Origin: Yponomeuta sedellus
Taxonomy: Eukaryota; Arthropoda; Insecta; Lepidoptera; Yponomeutidae
DNA length: 64,000 bases
Reading direction: 5' to 3'
Assembly (NCBI GenBank): GCA_934045075.1
Contig: OW203723.1
Location: 20,010,035 to 20,074,034, forward strand
Shown: positions 41,056 through 50,502 of the stretch, piece after piece
How positions within the stretch are numbered: position 1 is the first letter of the stretch
Layout of the letters: every line of letters begins with the position of its first letter
The notes under the pieces: model-generated
Told to the model about the DNA's origin: nothing
The model's database searches: none
What the model saw: the letters and a program-made list of their open reading frames with translations, nothing else
Made by a program: the position numbers and the translations under genes

Positions 41056-41268
41056 TATCAACCCTTGTATGTCCCCACTGATAAGGCACGGATCTCTTCC
41101 TGCATCGCAGGAAGGTTAAGCCGTACTCCACCACGGAGGCCAAGTCCGGGTTGGTGGAGGATTGTAAGACAGTGGCAGGCCTTACTGTCAGAAGTTATCA
41201 AGCCGCCCATAAGGCCTCTGACGTGGCTTAACGACTGCCATTACATGACAGCTGGCACCAACGGCACG
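41056..41268 (-). mobile_element. 5S-derived SINE, 5'-truncated
   Basis: gatatcaacccttgtatgtc cccactgataaggcacggat, ccgggttggtggaggattgt, caagccgcccataaggcctc, up to gacagctggcaccaacgg, where it stops just before the 5S-like promoter. Confidence 0.93.
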
Positions 41269-41334
41269 AAAATATGAACAACAACAAAAAACACAGATGT
41301 TATCAACAGAAGAAGAAGTAAGGAAATTACATAG

Positions 41335-41500
41335 TTTATACTATTTTTATTTTTAATGCACTAACCCGTGCTAAGGACAAATTTAAAAACCTATTTTAGA
41401 GGCTAAAAATTTCACCCATGCCGGGATTCGAACCCGCAACCTCTGGCTATCCGTGCCAGGTGGGCATGGGTGAAATTTTTAGTCTCTAAAATATGTTTTT
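41335..41500. mobile_element. tRNA-Ile-like SINE, foldback copy with TSD
   Basis: Antisense tail, antisense aggctaaaaatttcacccat block, antisense tRNA part to the complete anticodon hairpin (ctggctatccgtgccag), then abruptly sense gggcatgggtgaaattttta gtctctaaaatatg. Duplication aaattacatag (41324-41334, 41501-41511). Junction is again next to the anticodon stem. Confidence 0.92.
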
Positions 41501-41774
41501 AAATTACATAGGGTTTGAAGAAAAAAAAATTTATTTGTACATTACATACCTGCAATTAGTAAAGACACATTGAATGTTGTTAGGTTTACATAAATCACAC
41601 CTCTTAACAAGTCTAGTGTTTTCTTACCTTGATGTACAAATGGGCAGCTCTTACCGAGCACGGAATAAAGACGAAAATCGAGAAAAAACGCATACAGACT
41701 GTACACACACGTTATGTCACATCTTTTGCAATATCCAACTTTTTAGATTGGATAATACTCGTACTCTGTGATAG

Positions 41775-41890
41775 GCATCATTCCTGTGGGTTAGGCCGAT
41801 TAAGCTGTCTGGATGGGTTAGGTGCTAGCCAGGCCTACTCCATCTAAAAAACCATGTCCTAGGCACTGCAGCATCCGAGTGGTCCAAAAG
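41775..41890 (+). mobile_element. Core SINE tail type 3 fragment
   Basis: gtgggttaggccgattaagc tgtctggatgggttaggtgc, ccatctaaaaaaccatgtcc taggcactgcagcatccgag tggtcc. The head and core are missing. Confidence 0.85.
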
Positions 41891-42254
41891 TTTTTGTTCT
41901 TTATGAGGACTGAAGATTTATGTTCAAAATTAAATATTTATTATTGAATAAGTTCCGTATTTATTTACTTGAAACTGGCCGGATTCTTCCGAGAAAGATT
42001 AAAACAAAGTAAGGTAAAATCGTTTATTTGCCAGAACATGGGTACCAAAGTTCTTAAAAAGATTGTCAACTTCCATCGTGATCTAACGACCGGTGTGCAA
42101 ATTTAAAATAAAATAAAAAGAGATTGATATGGGTGAATGAGGCACTAAGTGAATAATGTATAGTGCAGACGAAAGGTTTAGCAGAGCACAGCGTTCTCTC
42201 AGAGAGATATATGGACTTAATTATTTCAAGCGAAGAACTACGTCTAAGGCTTAC

Positions 42255-42450
42255 TATGACGTCGTCATCATCATCATCAGCCCACCGCTGCCCACTGTTG
42301 GGTATAGGCCTTCTTTTCCCCCAGATGCCATCTCTCACAGTCCCGTGCCATCCGCATCCACGGACCTTCCGCCGACTTAACAACGTCGTCCCACCATCGG
42401 GCTACTGGTCTGCCCACTGACCATCGTCCTATTCTCGAAAGTTGACTCTG
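42255..42450 (-). repeat. RTE-like LINE remnant, GC-richer
   Basis: catcatcatcagcccaccgc tgcccactgttgggtatagg ccttcttttcccccagatgc. It resembles the start (on the minus strand, the end) of a lepidopteran RTE-type 3' region with the (ATG)n tail reversed as catcatcatc. The minus frame at 42066-42383 encodes no recognised domain. Confidence 0.6.
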
Positions 42451-42564
42451 GTCTTACTATGACAATTCTATGCAAATCGCAAAGTCATTTAACTCTCAGA
42501 TATTGGGCAGATAAACAACGGTCATCAAACCGTCATAATAAACTATGAATTGTAGTTTAACGTA

Positions 42565-42777
42565 TAGTCTGTTTGCTTTTAGAATATACCTCGGCTACTA
42601 TCGGATAGAATCGGATATATTCGTGGAATAGAAATATCGTAACTAATATAACACCTAATTTCGAAATCGGAATCAATATTACACTTATACACTTATACAG
42701 AGTAGGAAGTAGTATTACACTCGTGTGCTTTCGGGGAAAACCGAAGCCCGAGGTATATTCTAAAAGCTAACCGACTG
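42565..42777. mobile_element. MITE-1 copy with TA target site
   Basis: Left end tagtctgtttgcttttagaa tatacctcgg, right end ccgaggtatattctaaaagc taaccgactg. TA at 42563-42564 and 42778-42779. Interior ggatagaatcggatatattc gtgg matches the copy at 3883. Confidence 0.93.
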
Positions 42778-42784
42778 TAAACGG

Positions 42785-43595
42785 TATTTAATTAGGTACT
42801 TTAATAAGAGCAGATAGAATTTACAATAGTTATTATAAAGTAGCATAGGCTATTTCGCACAAGGCTTGCGTGCCTTAGAAATCAGGTAAATGTCACAAGT
42901 ATCAACCGTTGGTAACACTTCATAATGTGCGTGACGGGACGAAAGGTCAAATCGGACGAAAATAAGCGCCTTACCTAACAATTATGCAGTTGCAAAACAG
43001 TAACTGCCTCATTTTGATAATAAATTTGCCTATTCTGTTAAGGATGTAGGGAAATAGCCACTCTTAAGTCCGACGTGGTTCAGTTTTTGTGGATTTTTAA
43101 GATAACCATGTATAGACTTAGCTCTTAAAGAGACGAACTGAGTAAGTAATAAAATTTTAATCTTCATCATTCAAATCATTCAAATAAATCAATAGCAAAG
43201 TGACGTCAGTTTATTACAACAATTTGACTAAAATGTTTCTGATGTCAAGTCAATCTATCATTTTGAAGATGGTTTAGTTATAAGAAACAAACGCACTTTT
43301 TTATTTTCGCACCTACTTCGATCACAATAGGCACTATTTTACAACGTGCCTGATAGTATCCACGTGTTGAATGATTGTGTTATAAAAGGTCCAATGTTTA
43401 TACTAGGATGTTGCTGCGATACGATGCTGATGATTTTATGACATCATAAAGACTATAGGAAATTAAGTTACCTTGTGTGTTAACAAGCTATATTCAAAGT
43501 CAAGCTAATGGCACTTAAATCTCCTTGAGCATTAAGATGAGGTTTGTGTTATGCAGACGTAATTTATTTACGAAAACCAAATAGACTATTCCGAT
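42785..43595. other. AT-rich stretch, nothing recognised
   Basis: No repeats recognised. If the following segment is an exon, this would be its intron; the last bases (gatttatttccag) fit an acceptor. Confidence 0.4.
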
Positions 43596-43602
43596 TTATT
43601 TC

Positions 43603-43829
43603 CAGTTAATTGTAACCTTGACTTTGCGTGGAATCAGGCCGAGGCCATTATCTAATCTGTGGCCGAAGGACGAATGCTTCAAGTCTCCGGGCCGAAGGCT
43701 GAGTTCACTAAGCAAGCAGGCCAAGCACCGCGCCAAAAGGAACTCAGAGCAGCTAAAGAATTTGGAGCGCGGGGGCGCGACTTATGGATGGTTTAACTAC
43801 GTGCAAGTGCACAAGGAGAGTACCTAATG
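43603..43829 (+). CDS. Candidate terminal coding exon, product unknown
   Basis: The best gene candidate in the window. After a pyrimidine-rich acceptor (atttatttccag, AG at 43601-43602) one frame stays open to the TAA at 43827-43829. It reads LIVTLTLRGIRPRPLSNLWP, KDECFKSPGRRLSSLSKQ, AKHRAKRNSEQLKNLE and RGGATYGWFNYVQVHKEST. GC and third-position GC are well above the surroundings, with many AAG, CTG, GCC, CGC and GAG codons. The RAKR is a furin-like dibasic site, which might suggest a secreted precursor, but that is speculative. I do not recognise the protein. A LINE 3'-UTR fragment follows at 43855. No upstream exon is proven. Confidence 0.4.
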
Positions 43830-43854
43830 CAAATCGTCGTCTAAAGTTCTATAT

Positions 43855-43920
43855 TCAAGCCACCGCCGTATTCACTCTAAGAAAAATATTCTGTGTAATT
43901 TCCATTCTTATGTTCAATAA
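43855..43920 (+). mobile_element. LINE 3'-UTR fragment with aataaa
   Basis: caccgccgtattcactctaa gaaaaatattctgtgtaatt tccattcttatgttcaataa ac matches the end of the element at 13455. It could supply a polyadenylation signal (43915-43920) to the candidate exon just upstream. Confidence 0.7.
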
Positions 43921-43924
43921 ACCG

Positions 43925-44262
43925 ACATTAACCCAGTGTGTAGAGTAATGGGCTCAGAAGTGAGAGACCCAAGTTTGATTTCCAGTGCTGACGTGTACCA
44001 TACTGTACATGTCATTTGTGAAGTAATAGTAGCAATACCACTCGCTAACTGTGAAGGAAAACATCGTGAGGAAACCTGAGTGTCGGAGGTATTCTCATAA
44101 CTAAGCGCTTAAAATTGTCAATCCAAGTCAAGTTATAGTAGCAATACCACTCGCTAACTGTGAAGGAAAACATCGTGGGGAAACCTGAGTATCGGAGGTA
44201 TTCTCATAACTAAGCGCTTAAAATTGTCAATCCGCGGTGGCCACTACGCACCCTCAGCACAA
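43925..44262 (+). mobile_element. Core SINE, tail type 2, with internal 109-bp duplication
   Basis: Head with B-box remnant aagtttgatttccag, then the core block twice. agtagcaataccactcgcta actgtgaaggaaaacatcgt gaggaaacctgag ... aaaattgtcaatcc starts at 44021 and again at 44130. The 3' end stops after ccgcggtggccac. Confidence 0.9.
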
Positions 44263-44263
44263 A

Positions 44264-44460
44264 AGAGGCCTAAGTCAAAAAATAGTGAAATTGAGTTACA
44301 ATCATAGAGAGACATAAAAAGGTATGCCCTATCCGATGAATAGTAAAACAAAGGCACTTATTGTAAAAAAAGAGCATAGCGAATCTTCCGACCACGGCAT
44401 ACCTTTTTATGTCTCTCTATGATTGTAACTCAATTTCACAATTTTTTGACTTAGGCTTCT
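44264..44460. mobile_element. MITE with ~65-bp inverted ends
   Basis: Left arm cctaagtcaaaaaatagtga aattgagttacaatcataga gagacataaaaaggtatgcc; right arm is its reverse complement with very few mismatches. The middle is about 65 bp. It abuts the end of a SINE. No coding capacity. Confidence 0.93.
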
Positions 44461-44461
44461 T

Positions 44462-44850
44462 TCGTTCTGATAGTCTACATAAAAAAAAATATAATAAAGA
44501 GTCTCTATCTTAAATGAAGGACTTTAACTTTACCAATATTATCACAAGGCAAGGTTTGATGAATGTGGACACATGTTTGTTTGCCAAAACCTCAACGCTT
44601 TTAACAAAAAGAAAAGGTATCGGTAGCCGTAATGAACTTTGCATTCAAGAAGTCCTGTATAATGATATACTGTCATCGCGAAATGGAAATTGTAACGATG
44701 AGTGAGTATAGCCATAGAAATCACAAGAAGACTGACACTTCCTACATGCAAGCTACGAGTAAAGAAGAAAATTGATCGAATACTTTTTAATTACTGACAT
44801 ATACACGTGACCGTGGATCACGCTGAATTAGTTAAAGTAATTTAAACTGT
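44462..44850. other. AT-rich stretch, nothing recognised
   Basis: Overlapping short frames on both strands (44514-44751) show no recognisable motif. Confidence 0.4.
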
Positions 44851-44856
44851 TCGGAA

Positions 44857-45218
44857 GCGTTCGTGGCTTATTCAAACCGAGTGATTGAAATCAATCACTT
44901 GAGTTAAGCAACAACAGGCGCGGTCAGGTGCTGGATGGATGACCGTCCCGTGACTACCGCTAGTAGCATTTTTCTGAGCGCTTTCGTGCTTCGCAAGGCA
45001 CGCTGAGCCAATGGTGCCGGCTGTCATGTAATGGCAGGCGTTAAGCCATGTCAGAGGCCTTATGGGCGGTTTGATAACTTCTTACAGTAAGGGCCGCCAC
45101 TGCCTTACAATCCTCCACCAACCCGGACTTGGCCCCCGTGGTGAAGTATGGCCTAACCTTAATGCGATGCAGGAAAAGACCCGTGCCCCAGCAGTGGGGA
45201 CATACAAGGGTTGCTATC
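44857..45218 (+). mobile_element. 5S-derived SINE, full length
   Basis: aagcgttcgtggcttattca, gagttaagcaacaacaggcg cggtcaggtgctggatggat gaccg, ggcaggcgttaagccatgtc, ccaacccggacttggccccc, tail cagcagtggggacatacaag ggttg. One change in the C box (ggatggatgacc). Confidence 0.95.
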
Positions 45219-45512
45219 GATAGGTGTTTTTTTTACAATCCTACTTATCATATAAAAAAAGAATAAAAAAATACATAAATATAGAAATGAAACTACACTT
45301 AAAACTAATTTAAGGAGTGAAGTATGAAGTATAATAATTTAAGGAAAAAAATCACGACCGCAACTTGGTGCTTCAGTGTAGACATTTTTTTTCATATAAT
45401 AATAAAATTAAGGAATTTTACTATACAAATTGAGCAACTGCTATTGATTTTAGGCACTTTCTACGAGGTGCCAAAGTAGCTTTTAACTGTATCTCTTCTT
45501 CTATTCTATAAT

Positions 45513-46025
45513 ATAAAAAACCGGCCAAGTGCGAGTCAGACTCGCGCACCAAGGGTTCCGTAGAAACCTGTATTATAGACCTGAGTATTTGGTATGAATT
45601 TCAATTTAATACCTCTACGCGTTTATGAGGAAATGGGTAGTAAGTTTAAAATTATTAAAAAAATATATATTATGTGATCTAACTAAAAATTTATGGTTTT
45701 CGTAATTTTTCCTTTATCTATGCTATAAGACGTTGCTTCGTACCAAATTTCAAGATTCTGAGTTCACGGGAAGCACCCTGTAGGTTTTGATTCCCTTGCA
45801 AGTGTCGAAAATTTGCGGCATAAACGGCTGTATCTTTTGATTGCGTTGGCTTAGAAGTTTGATTTTTTCACAGCTTCAAGGAACAGTAGACTTGAGTAAT
45901 TGATATAAATTTCAGCTTCATACCTCCACGCGTTCCTGAGAAAAAGGGTCTTGACAGACGGACGGACGGACAGACGGACAACAAAGTGATCCTATAAGGG
46001 TTCCGTTCTTTCCTTTTGAGGTACG
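45513..46025 (+). repeat. 'Ccggccaagtgcgagtc' dispersed repeat
   Basis: Begins aaaccggccaagtgcgagtc agactcgcgcaccaagggtt ccgta and ends gacggacggacggacagacg, acaacaaagtgatcctataa gggttccgttctttcctttt gaggtacgg. This start/end pair is a common lepidopteran dispersed repeat (from memory, family name uncertain). The start gttccgta and the end tacgg-aa are short inverted ends. A relative is at 50503. Confidence 0.85.
45952..45985. repeat. Short (GACG)n run
   Basis: gacagacggacggacggaca gacggaca, an imperfect tetranucleotide run inside the dispersed repeat. Confidence 0.9.
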
Positions 46026-46205
46026 GAAAATGAATCGCTGAATGTGTTGGTAAGCGCAAATCTGAAGAACAGCTGAACCGATTTCACTAATGCTTTTTTA
46101 CAATACTCCATGAAGTACGAGGATGGTTCTTACAAAGGGAAAAATAATAAAAAATATAAAGAATCGACTGTTAGGCGGTACGAAGTTCGCTGGGTCAGCG
46201 GTCTT
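46026..46205 (+). mobile_element. Helitron-like fragment lacking CTAG end
   Basis: aatgaatcgctgaatgtgtt ggtaagcgcaaatctgaaga acagctgaaccgatttcact ... gaggatggttcttacaaagg ... cggtacgaagttcgctgggt cagcggtc. It matches 22739-22925 closely but the final CTAG is changed and the TC start is replaced by the end of the preceding repeat. Confidence 0.8.
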
Positions 46206-46494
46206 AGATAAAAACATAATCTTTACAACAAAGGACTATTAACGAGCAGAAGTAACTGGAAGCCGTCATCGTCAGCCAGTACGGCCTTGCTTTCGGATGC
46301 GTACATCCTGCGTTTTCACTTCGCGCTTTATCGGAGTAACCTTGCAGTGAGGTAACAATGCACAACTCTGTTACGAAATGACTTTATTGAAGATAGACAT
46401 GCTGAGATTGAGCTGGTCTTGGCACTCAGAGTGGACAAGCAGCGAGCGTGGTCACGACTGTGATCGTGTCACACTTCATTATGGATGCAATATA

Positions 46495-46623
46495 CATCTA
46501 CAATCACAAACTCACTCGCTAACTGAGAAGGAAAACCTCATGAGGAAACCTGAGCAATTCCGCAAGCGTGGTAATTAAGTCTCTACACACTCTCTTTGAG
46601 AGAAGGCATGTGCCCTGCTTGGA
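46495..46623 (+). mobile_element. Core SINE, tail type 2, 5'-truncated
   Basis: actcgctaactgagaaggaa aacctcatgaggaaacctga gcaatt, gcgtggtaattaagtctcta, a tctctttgagagaaggcatg block and tgccctgcttggacgtacct. Confidence 0.82.
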
Positions 46624-46636
46624 CGTACCTGTATAA

Positions 46637-46824
46637 TTATACAATTTTGATTTTTAATGCACTAACGTAATACAGAGAATAGTGTAAAGAGGTTTGAAAT
46701 TTCACTGATGCCGGTGAGTCGCCCATTGGCTTAATTGGTAGAGCGCTGGCACGGATAGCCAGAGGTTGCGGGTTCGAATCCCGGCATGGGTGAAATTTTT
46801 AGCCTCTAAATAGGTTTTTAAATT
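46637..46824 (+). mobile_element. tRNA-Ile-like SINE with inverted tail remnant and TSD
   Basis: Degenerate antisense tail (tatacaattttgatttttaa tgcactaac), then sense 5' body (cgtaatacagagaatagtgt), a complete tRNA-like gene (cgcccattggcttaattggt agagc, anticodon arm ctggcacggatagccag, B box gggttcgaatcccgg), and agcctctaaataggttttta. Near-exact 13-bp duplication cgtacctgtataa / cgtacctatataa. It sits in the tail of the preceding core SINE. Confidence 0.9.
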
Positions 46825-46857
46825 CGTACCTATATAAGCTACATCATCATAATCAAT

Positions 46858-47213
46858 TCAATTATGTCCCCGCCGAGGGACACGGGTCTCTTCTCTGAGG
46901 AAGTTATAGGCCATACTCCGCCACGGGGACCAAGTCCGGATTGGTGGAGGCTTGCAAGACTAGTGGCTGGTCTTACTTACAGGAGTTTTCACGCCACCCT
47001 AAGGCCTCTGACTTGGCTTAACGACTGCCATCTATCGACGGCAGGTGGCATCAACTGCTTAACGTGTCTTGCGAAGCACGGAACCGCTCGGAAAAATGCC
47101 ACTAGTGTTAGTCATAGACGGTTTACCCATCCATGCAGTGAACGCGCCCTGTGTTGCTTAACCTTCGTGATCATTTAAGATCACTCAGGCAGCCGGGGCT
47201 GCGAGCGATATAG
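46858..47213 (-). mobile_element. 5S-derived SINE subtype b, full length
   Basis: Minus strand: cgctcgcagccccggctgcc tgagtgatc, ggttaagcaacacagggcgc gttcactgcatggatgggta aaccg (5S-like boxes), aagcagttgatgccacctgc, ccgtcgatagatggcagtcg, and the tail gtccctcggcggggacataa t. Longest subtype-b copy. The plus-strand frame at 46864-47178 is repeat-derived. Confidence 0.93.
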
Positions 47214-47273
47214 GCTTCGTAAAAAAATTAAATAAAGAAGCGTACATACGTAGTAACATAAGTCTTGATAACG

Positions 47274-47507
47274 TTAGACTCTTGCTTGGTTTAGGCAGTT
47301 ATGTAAAAACAAACGATGTAATCGGCCTTCTTGCACGGAACTGCCAATCAGACTAGCCGGTAACAAGAGAAGACTGTCAATCCTAAACTGATAGTTTTGA
47401 GGACTCACTACAATGCTGTTAGATAAGATGCGCTGAGTCTCGATAAGCCATCGATCTAAATACGAAACGTGTGTAGAAAGCATTACTGGTTGTATACGGT
47501 TAGTTGA
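47274..47507 (-). other. Unrecognised 69-codon frame
   Basis: The minus frame begins MLSTHVSYLDRWLIETQRIL and ends LHRLFLHNCLNQARV with a stop. Its composition is less AT-biased than the flanks. I do not recognise the protein; it could be a fragment of a transposon protein or chance. No splice or promoter evidence. Confidence 0.2.
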
Positions 47508-47564
47508 GGCTTATGAATAAACATTTGAGACGAGACGATTTTTGACCGTATGGCTGCAACCGAC

Positions 47565-47672
47565 GATATCAACCCTTGTATGTCCCCACTGCTGGGGCAC
47601 GGGTCTCTTCCTCCTTCGCAGGAAGGTTAGGCCATACTCCACCACGGGGGCGAAGTCCGGGTTGATGAAGAC
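47565..47672 (-). mobile_element. 5S-derived SINE, 3' fragment
   Basis: gatatcaacccttgtatgtc cccactgctggggcacgggt ctcttcctccttcgcaggaa, cgaagtccgggttgatgaag. It ends at the common breakpoint next to ccggg. Confidence 0.92.
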
Positions 47673-47702
47673 TGCAGCCATAACTTTTTATATATCTAGA
47701 TT

Positions 47703-47830
47703 GCTTTTGTCCTTTTCAAAAAATGTAGCCTTTATATGTCCCACAGGGTTTTTCAAACAGAGAGAGTGTGTGGGCCTAAACAAGACGCGTCGATTTGGCT
47801 AGACAGATTGGCTATTTCGAGAAAATTGCT
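47703..47830 (-). mobile_element. Core SINE tail type 2 remnant
   Basis: Plus strand gtagcctttatatgtcccac agggtttttcaaacagagag agtgtgtgggcctaaacaag acgcgtcga is a degraded reverse of the type-2 tail. Confidence 0.6.
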
Positions 47831-47954
47831 AAAAGATTTTTGAAATTATCAAAACAGGACTATCTTATCTCGTACACTCTCTACGACATCCGTTGATGTA
47901 ATGCTCGCAAACAAGAGGCTGATTAATTATCTTATTAATATCGCATTTCTTTCC

Positions 47955-47984
47955 CGCCGCCATTGTGCGGTGACAATGGCGGAC
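47955..47984. repeat. CpG-rich 10-bp-arm hairpin
   Basis: ccgccattgt / acaatggcgg around gcggtg, followed by a gcgcgcgcgc run. It stands out from AT-rich surroundings. No gene feature seen next to it. Confidence 0.75.
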
Positions 47985-48117
47985 CTGCGCGCGCGCAGAG
48001 AAAAGCGTTACGTAAAACGATAGCAATCTCTTGAGCTTTGTGTGTTAGTGTTTGCTTTTGGCAATTTTTTGCGGAGTTATCCGTTTCGATAGGTTGTTCC
48101 GTTTCCGTTCCGTTTTG

Positions 48118-48209
48118 AAAGCATTGTAAGTACTTCTGCCAAAATTTCTCATTCCTCATGTACCAGCATGAAGTATGAGAAATTTTGGCAGAAGTACTTA
48201 CAATGCTTT
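48118..48209. repeat. 92-bp palindrome with ~43-bp arms
   Basis: Left arm aaagcattgtaagtacttct gccaaaatttctcattcctc atg; right arm catgaagtatgagaaatttt ggcagaagtacttacaatgc ttt, near-perfect, around a 6-nt loop (taccag). No other copy in the window. Confidence 0.95.
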
Positions 48210-48297
48210 GAATCCATTGTTACGCAAAATAATGAATCGGATAATGTTTGCTTTTGAGTTTAATTAAGTTTTTTTATAGCAAGTTGCCAGCCTTAGT

Positions 48298-48405
48298 TAC
48301 AACCCGGACTTTGCCCCCGTGGTACGATGCTGGAAGAGACCAATCCTCTGTATAAATCCTTTGTATGTCCCTGCCGTGGGGACATACAAAGGGTTGATAT
48401 TATAT
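48298..48405 (+). mobile_element. 5S-derived SINE, rearranged 3' fragment
   Basis: acaacccggactttgccccc gtggtacgatgctggaagag acc, then an inverted mini-piece cctttgtatgtccctgccgt ggggacatacaaagggttga t. The last part is a 10-bp-arm hairpin made from the tail. Confidence 0.8.
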
Positions 48406-48469
48406 CGCAAGTTATATCAAATATTTGAATAATTAATAATAATATTATAGAAATATTATACATGACTGC

Positions 48470-48650
48470 GTCGATAAACCGTGGGTAGCAGCCCGTGGCT
48501 TATCGATTTTCCCATGGGAATAAGATATTTTCCCGCAGTAAAACGTAGCCTATGTGTTAATCCAGGGTGTCAGCTAACTCCTTACCAAACTTTACTAAAA
48601 TCGCTCCAGCCGTCTGCTTAGTCACGCGTGCCTAAATAGTACCTAGACTA
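48470..48650 (-). mobile_element. Helitron-like fragment
   Basis: On the minus strand it contains ggctacgttttactgcggga aaatatcttattcccatggg aaaatcgataagccacgggc tgc, matching 61040-61110 next to the Helitron 3' end there. Its own CTAG end is lost. Confidence 0.65.
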
Positions 48651-48689
48651 ATAGACAAATTTGCTTCTTTTAGAGCTTGGCGATGTCAC

Positions 48690-49140
48690 AGACAAACACC
48701 GAATGTTGGAGAAAAAATAGTGCCTGTATATTTAATAAATCTGGCATCAACATTGACCTTTGTTTGAAAATGCTAATTAGTCGTTATGTGCTAAGGCTCG
48801 AATGTATAATCGGAATCCGATTAGGCAAAACTAGTTCTTATATCAACGTGACATAAAGGTGCTAATAATTACTGTGTTGCAGACTTGTTTCTTATACCTT
48901 TTTAAAATTTATTATGAGAAATAGCTTTTTTGGTGTATTAGTAGTAGTCGATTTGACAAAATAGAGAATTTTAAACAGTCCTCGAATCGCTAAATGAAAA
49001 AAAAATCGATAATTAACCTTATAATATGAAGTGTCTGTCAATTTTCACATCCTATGTAAAACAATTTGCATTTCACAGCGCTTTGGCATTTTAAGTTATT
49101 AAAGGCATTTCATGTAATCTTGTCATACATGTAGGTGATA
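48690..49140. other. AT-rich stretch, nothing recognised
   Basis: No supported gene or repeat. Confidence 0.4.
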
Positions 49141-49146
49141 ACTGAT

Positions 49147-49342
49147 GTATAGCCTGTTAGCTTTTAAAATATACCTCGGCTCCTATCGGATAGAATCGAA
49201 TATATTCGTGTAATAGAAATATCGGAACTAATAAGACACTTAATTTCGAAATCAGAACTCGATCATCAGCACCGGCCGGCAAAAATTGGCAATAACAGAA
49301 GCCTACTCTAGAGCCCGAGGTATATTCTAAAAGCTAACATTA
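49147..49342. mobile_element. MITE-1, third copy, right end truncated
   Basis: Left end tagcctgttagcttttaaaa tatacctcgg; right end ccgaggtatattctaaaagc taac, then the last bases of the inverted repeat are missing. Interior has cggatagaatcgaatatatt cgtg as in the other copies. Confidence 0.9.
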
Positions 49343-49679
49343 AGTTAGTTAGACTAAATTAGATTTAAGAGGACTTGAGAAAAGATGGTCAGAGTGGAGT
49401 TTTTTTTTCCCGCTGCCTTTTTCTCAACTACCTTACGGCCCGAAGGCAGCGGCTTTCACTTTCATGTTACATTGTACTTTGACATTCAGCAAACAGAATG
49501 TAAATTGTTTACGTTGAAATAAATTGAATGGAATTGAATTGGGAGGTTGATCATCACCATCATCAGACATTTCACTCCCTTATGGTTTTCCAAGCTTCCA
49601 AGTCTTGGGCCGCCTACATCCAGCGACTCCCCACCACCATGGGCGAGTCTCCAAAATTCATAGTTGTTAAATAAAGTCA

Positions 49680-50125
49680 TATTAGTCCGGTAATGGTCCG
49701 GTAATTCAATCACACTATCGGTAGTCTAGCAACCAATCGCATTGCAATGGTACAACCCGTACTACTTAACTCGCCGCCTGGCGCGATTCCATATTCTTCG
49801 CGTGAGATGCCTATTTAATTTGCCTGGAATGACTTTGTACTGCTATTGCTTTGTAGACTACCGAATTGAGGCAAATAACAACCATTATGCTTATAACATT
49901 CCATAGAGTCATGTTAGTCCGGTAATGGTGGTTTCAATCACACTATCGGTAGTCTAGTAACCAATCGAATTGCAATGGTATAAGTTAAGTAGCACGTTAA
50001 CTCATCGCTTCGCGCGATTCAATCTTCTTCGCAAGAGATACCTGGAAAATTGTACTGCTATTGATTTGTAGACTACCAAATTAAGCCAAATAACCATTGT
50101 CATGCTTATAACATTCTATAAAAAA
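49680..50125. repeat. Two tandem copies of a ~230-bp unit
   Basis: ttagtccggtaatggt, caatcacactatcggtagtc tag, aaccaatcg-attgcaatgg ta, cttcgc-gagat, tgtactgctattg-tttgta gactacc, and atgcttataacatt occur in the same order from 49682 and again from 49914. Divergence is about 10-15 percent by eye. Confidence 0.92.
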
Positions 50126-50129
50126 CTAT

Positions 50130-50345
50130 GTAAATATTAGACTTTAGGGCCAGGTCTGATAGAGGGCCAGCCCACGCCAGGTAAGAACTTTTACGCCCAA
50201 ACGGCCATGAATTCTTCGAGCTATGTGCCCCCCTACTGTCACTACAACTGAGTATTTTTTCGAGCTTTATCGGAAATTGGGTTCTTCCGCGGATCTCCTC
50301 ATCCATGATTCGATTCGATCATGCAGTAAAACTCCTAACATAAAG
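50130..50345 (-). pseudogene. RTE-like LINE polymerase remnant
   Basis: Minus strand encodes MLGVLLHDRIES then, after a shift, MDEEIRGRTQFPIKLEKIL, and in another frame a GHIARRIHGRLG-like block. The order I-NEEIR-RTK--DI...GHIARR--GRWG-KVL is standard for RTE/BovB-like LINEs (family knowledge). Frameshifts make it dead. Confidence 0.7.
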
Positions 50346-50502
50346 TTGATAGTTGATGTCACTTCCTGTGTATTAAACATGAGCATTACAATATAAGTTG
50401 CCGATGATTATGTAATAATAACGCAAATTCAAAGTGGCGATGATTACGATGCGCAATGGCGAAGTGTCAATATCGGAAAATGATGATGGATTTAAATAGA
50501 TA

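Noticed and set aside
42066..42383. 105-codon minus-strand frame
   Set aside because: A poly-Asp run from a catcatcatc repeat and RTE-like remnant; not a conserved protein.
46864..47178. 104-codon plus-strand frame
   Set aside because: It is the antisense of a 5S-derived SINE of subtype b, with no conserved protein signal.
47940..48050. CpG island or promoter
   Set aside because: The GC-rich patch is only about 60 bp and is explained by a hairpin and a gcgcgc run; no adjoining gene.
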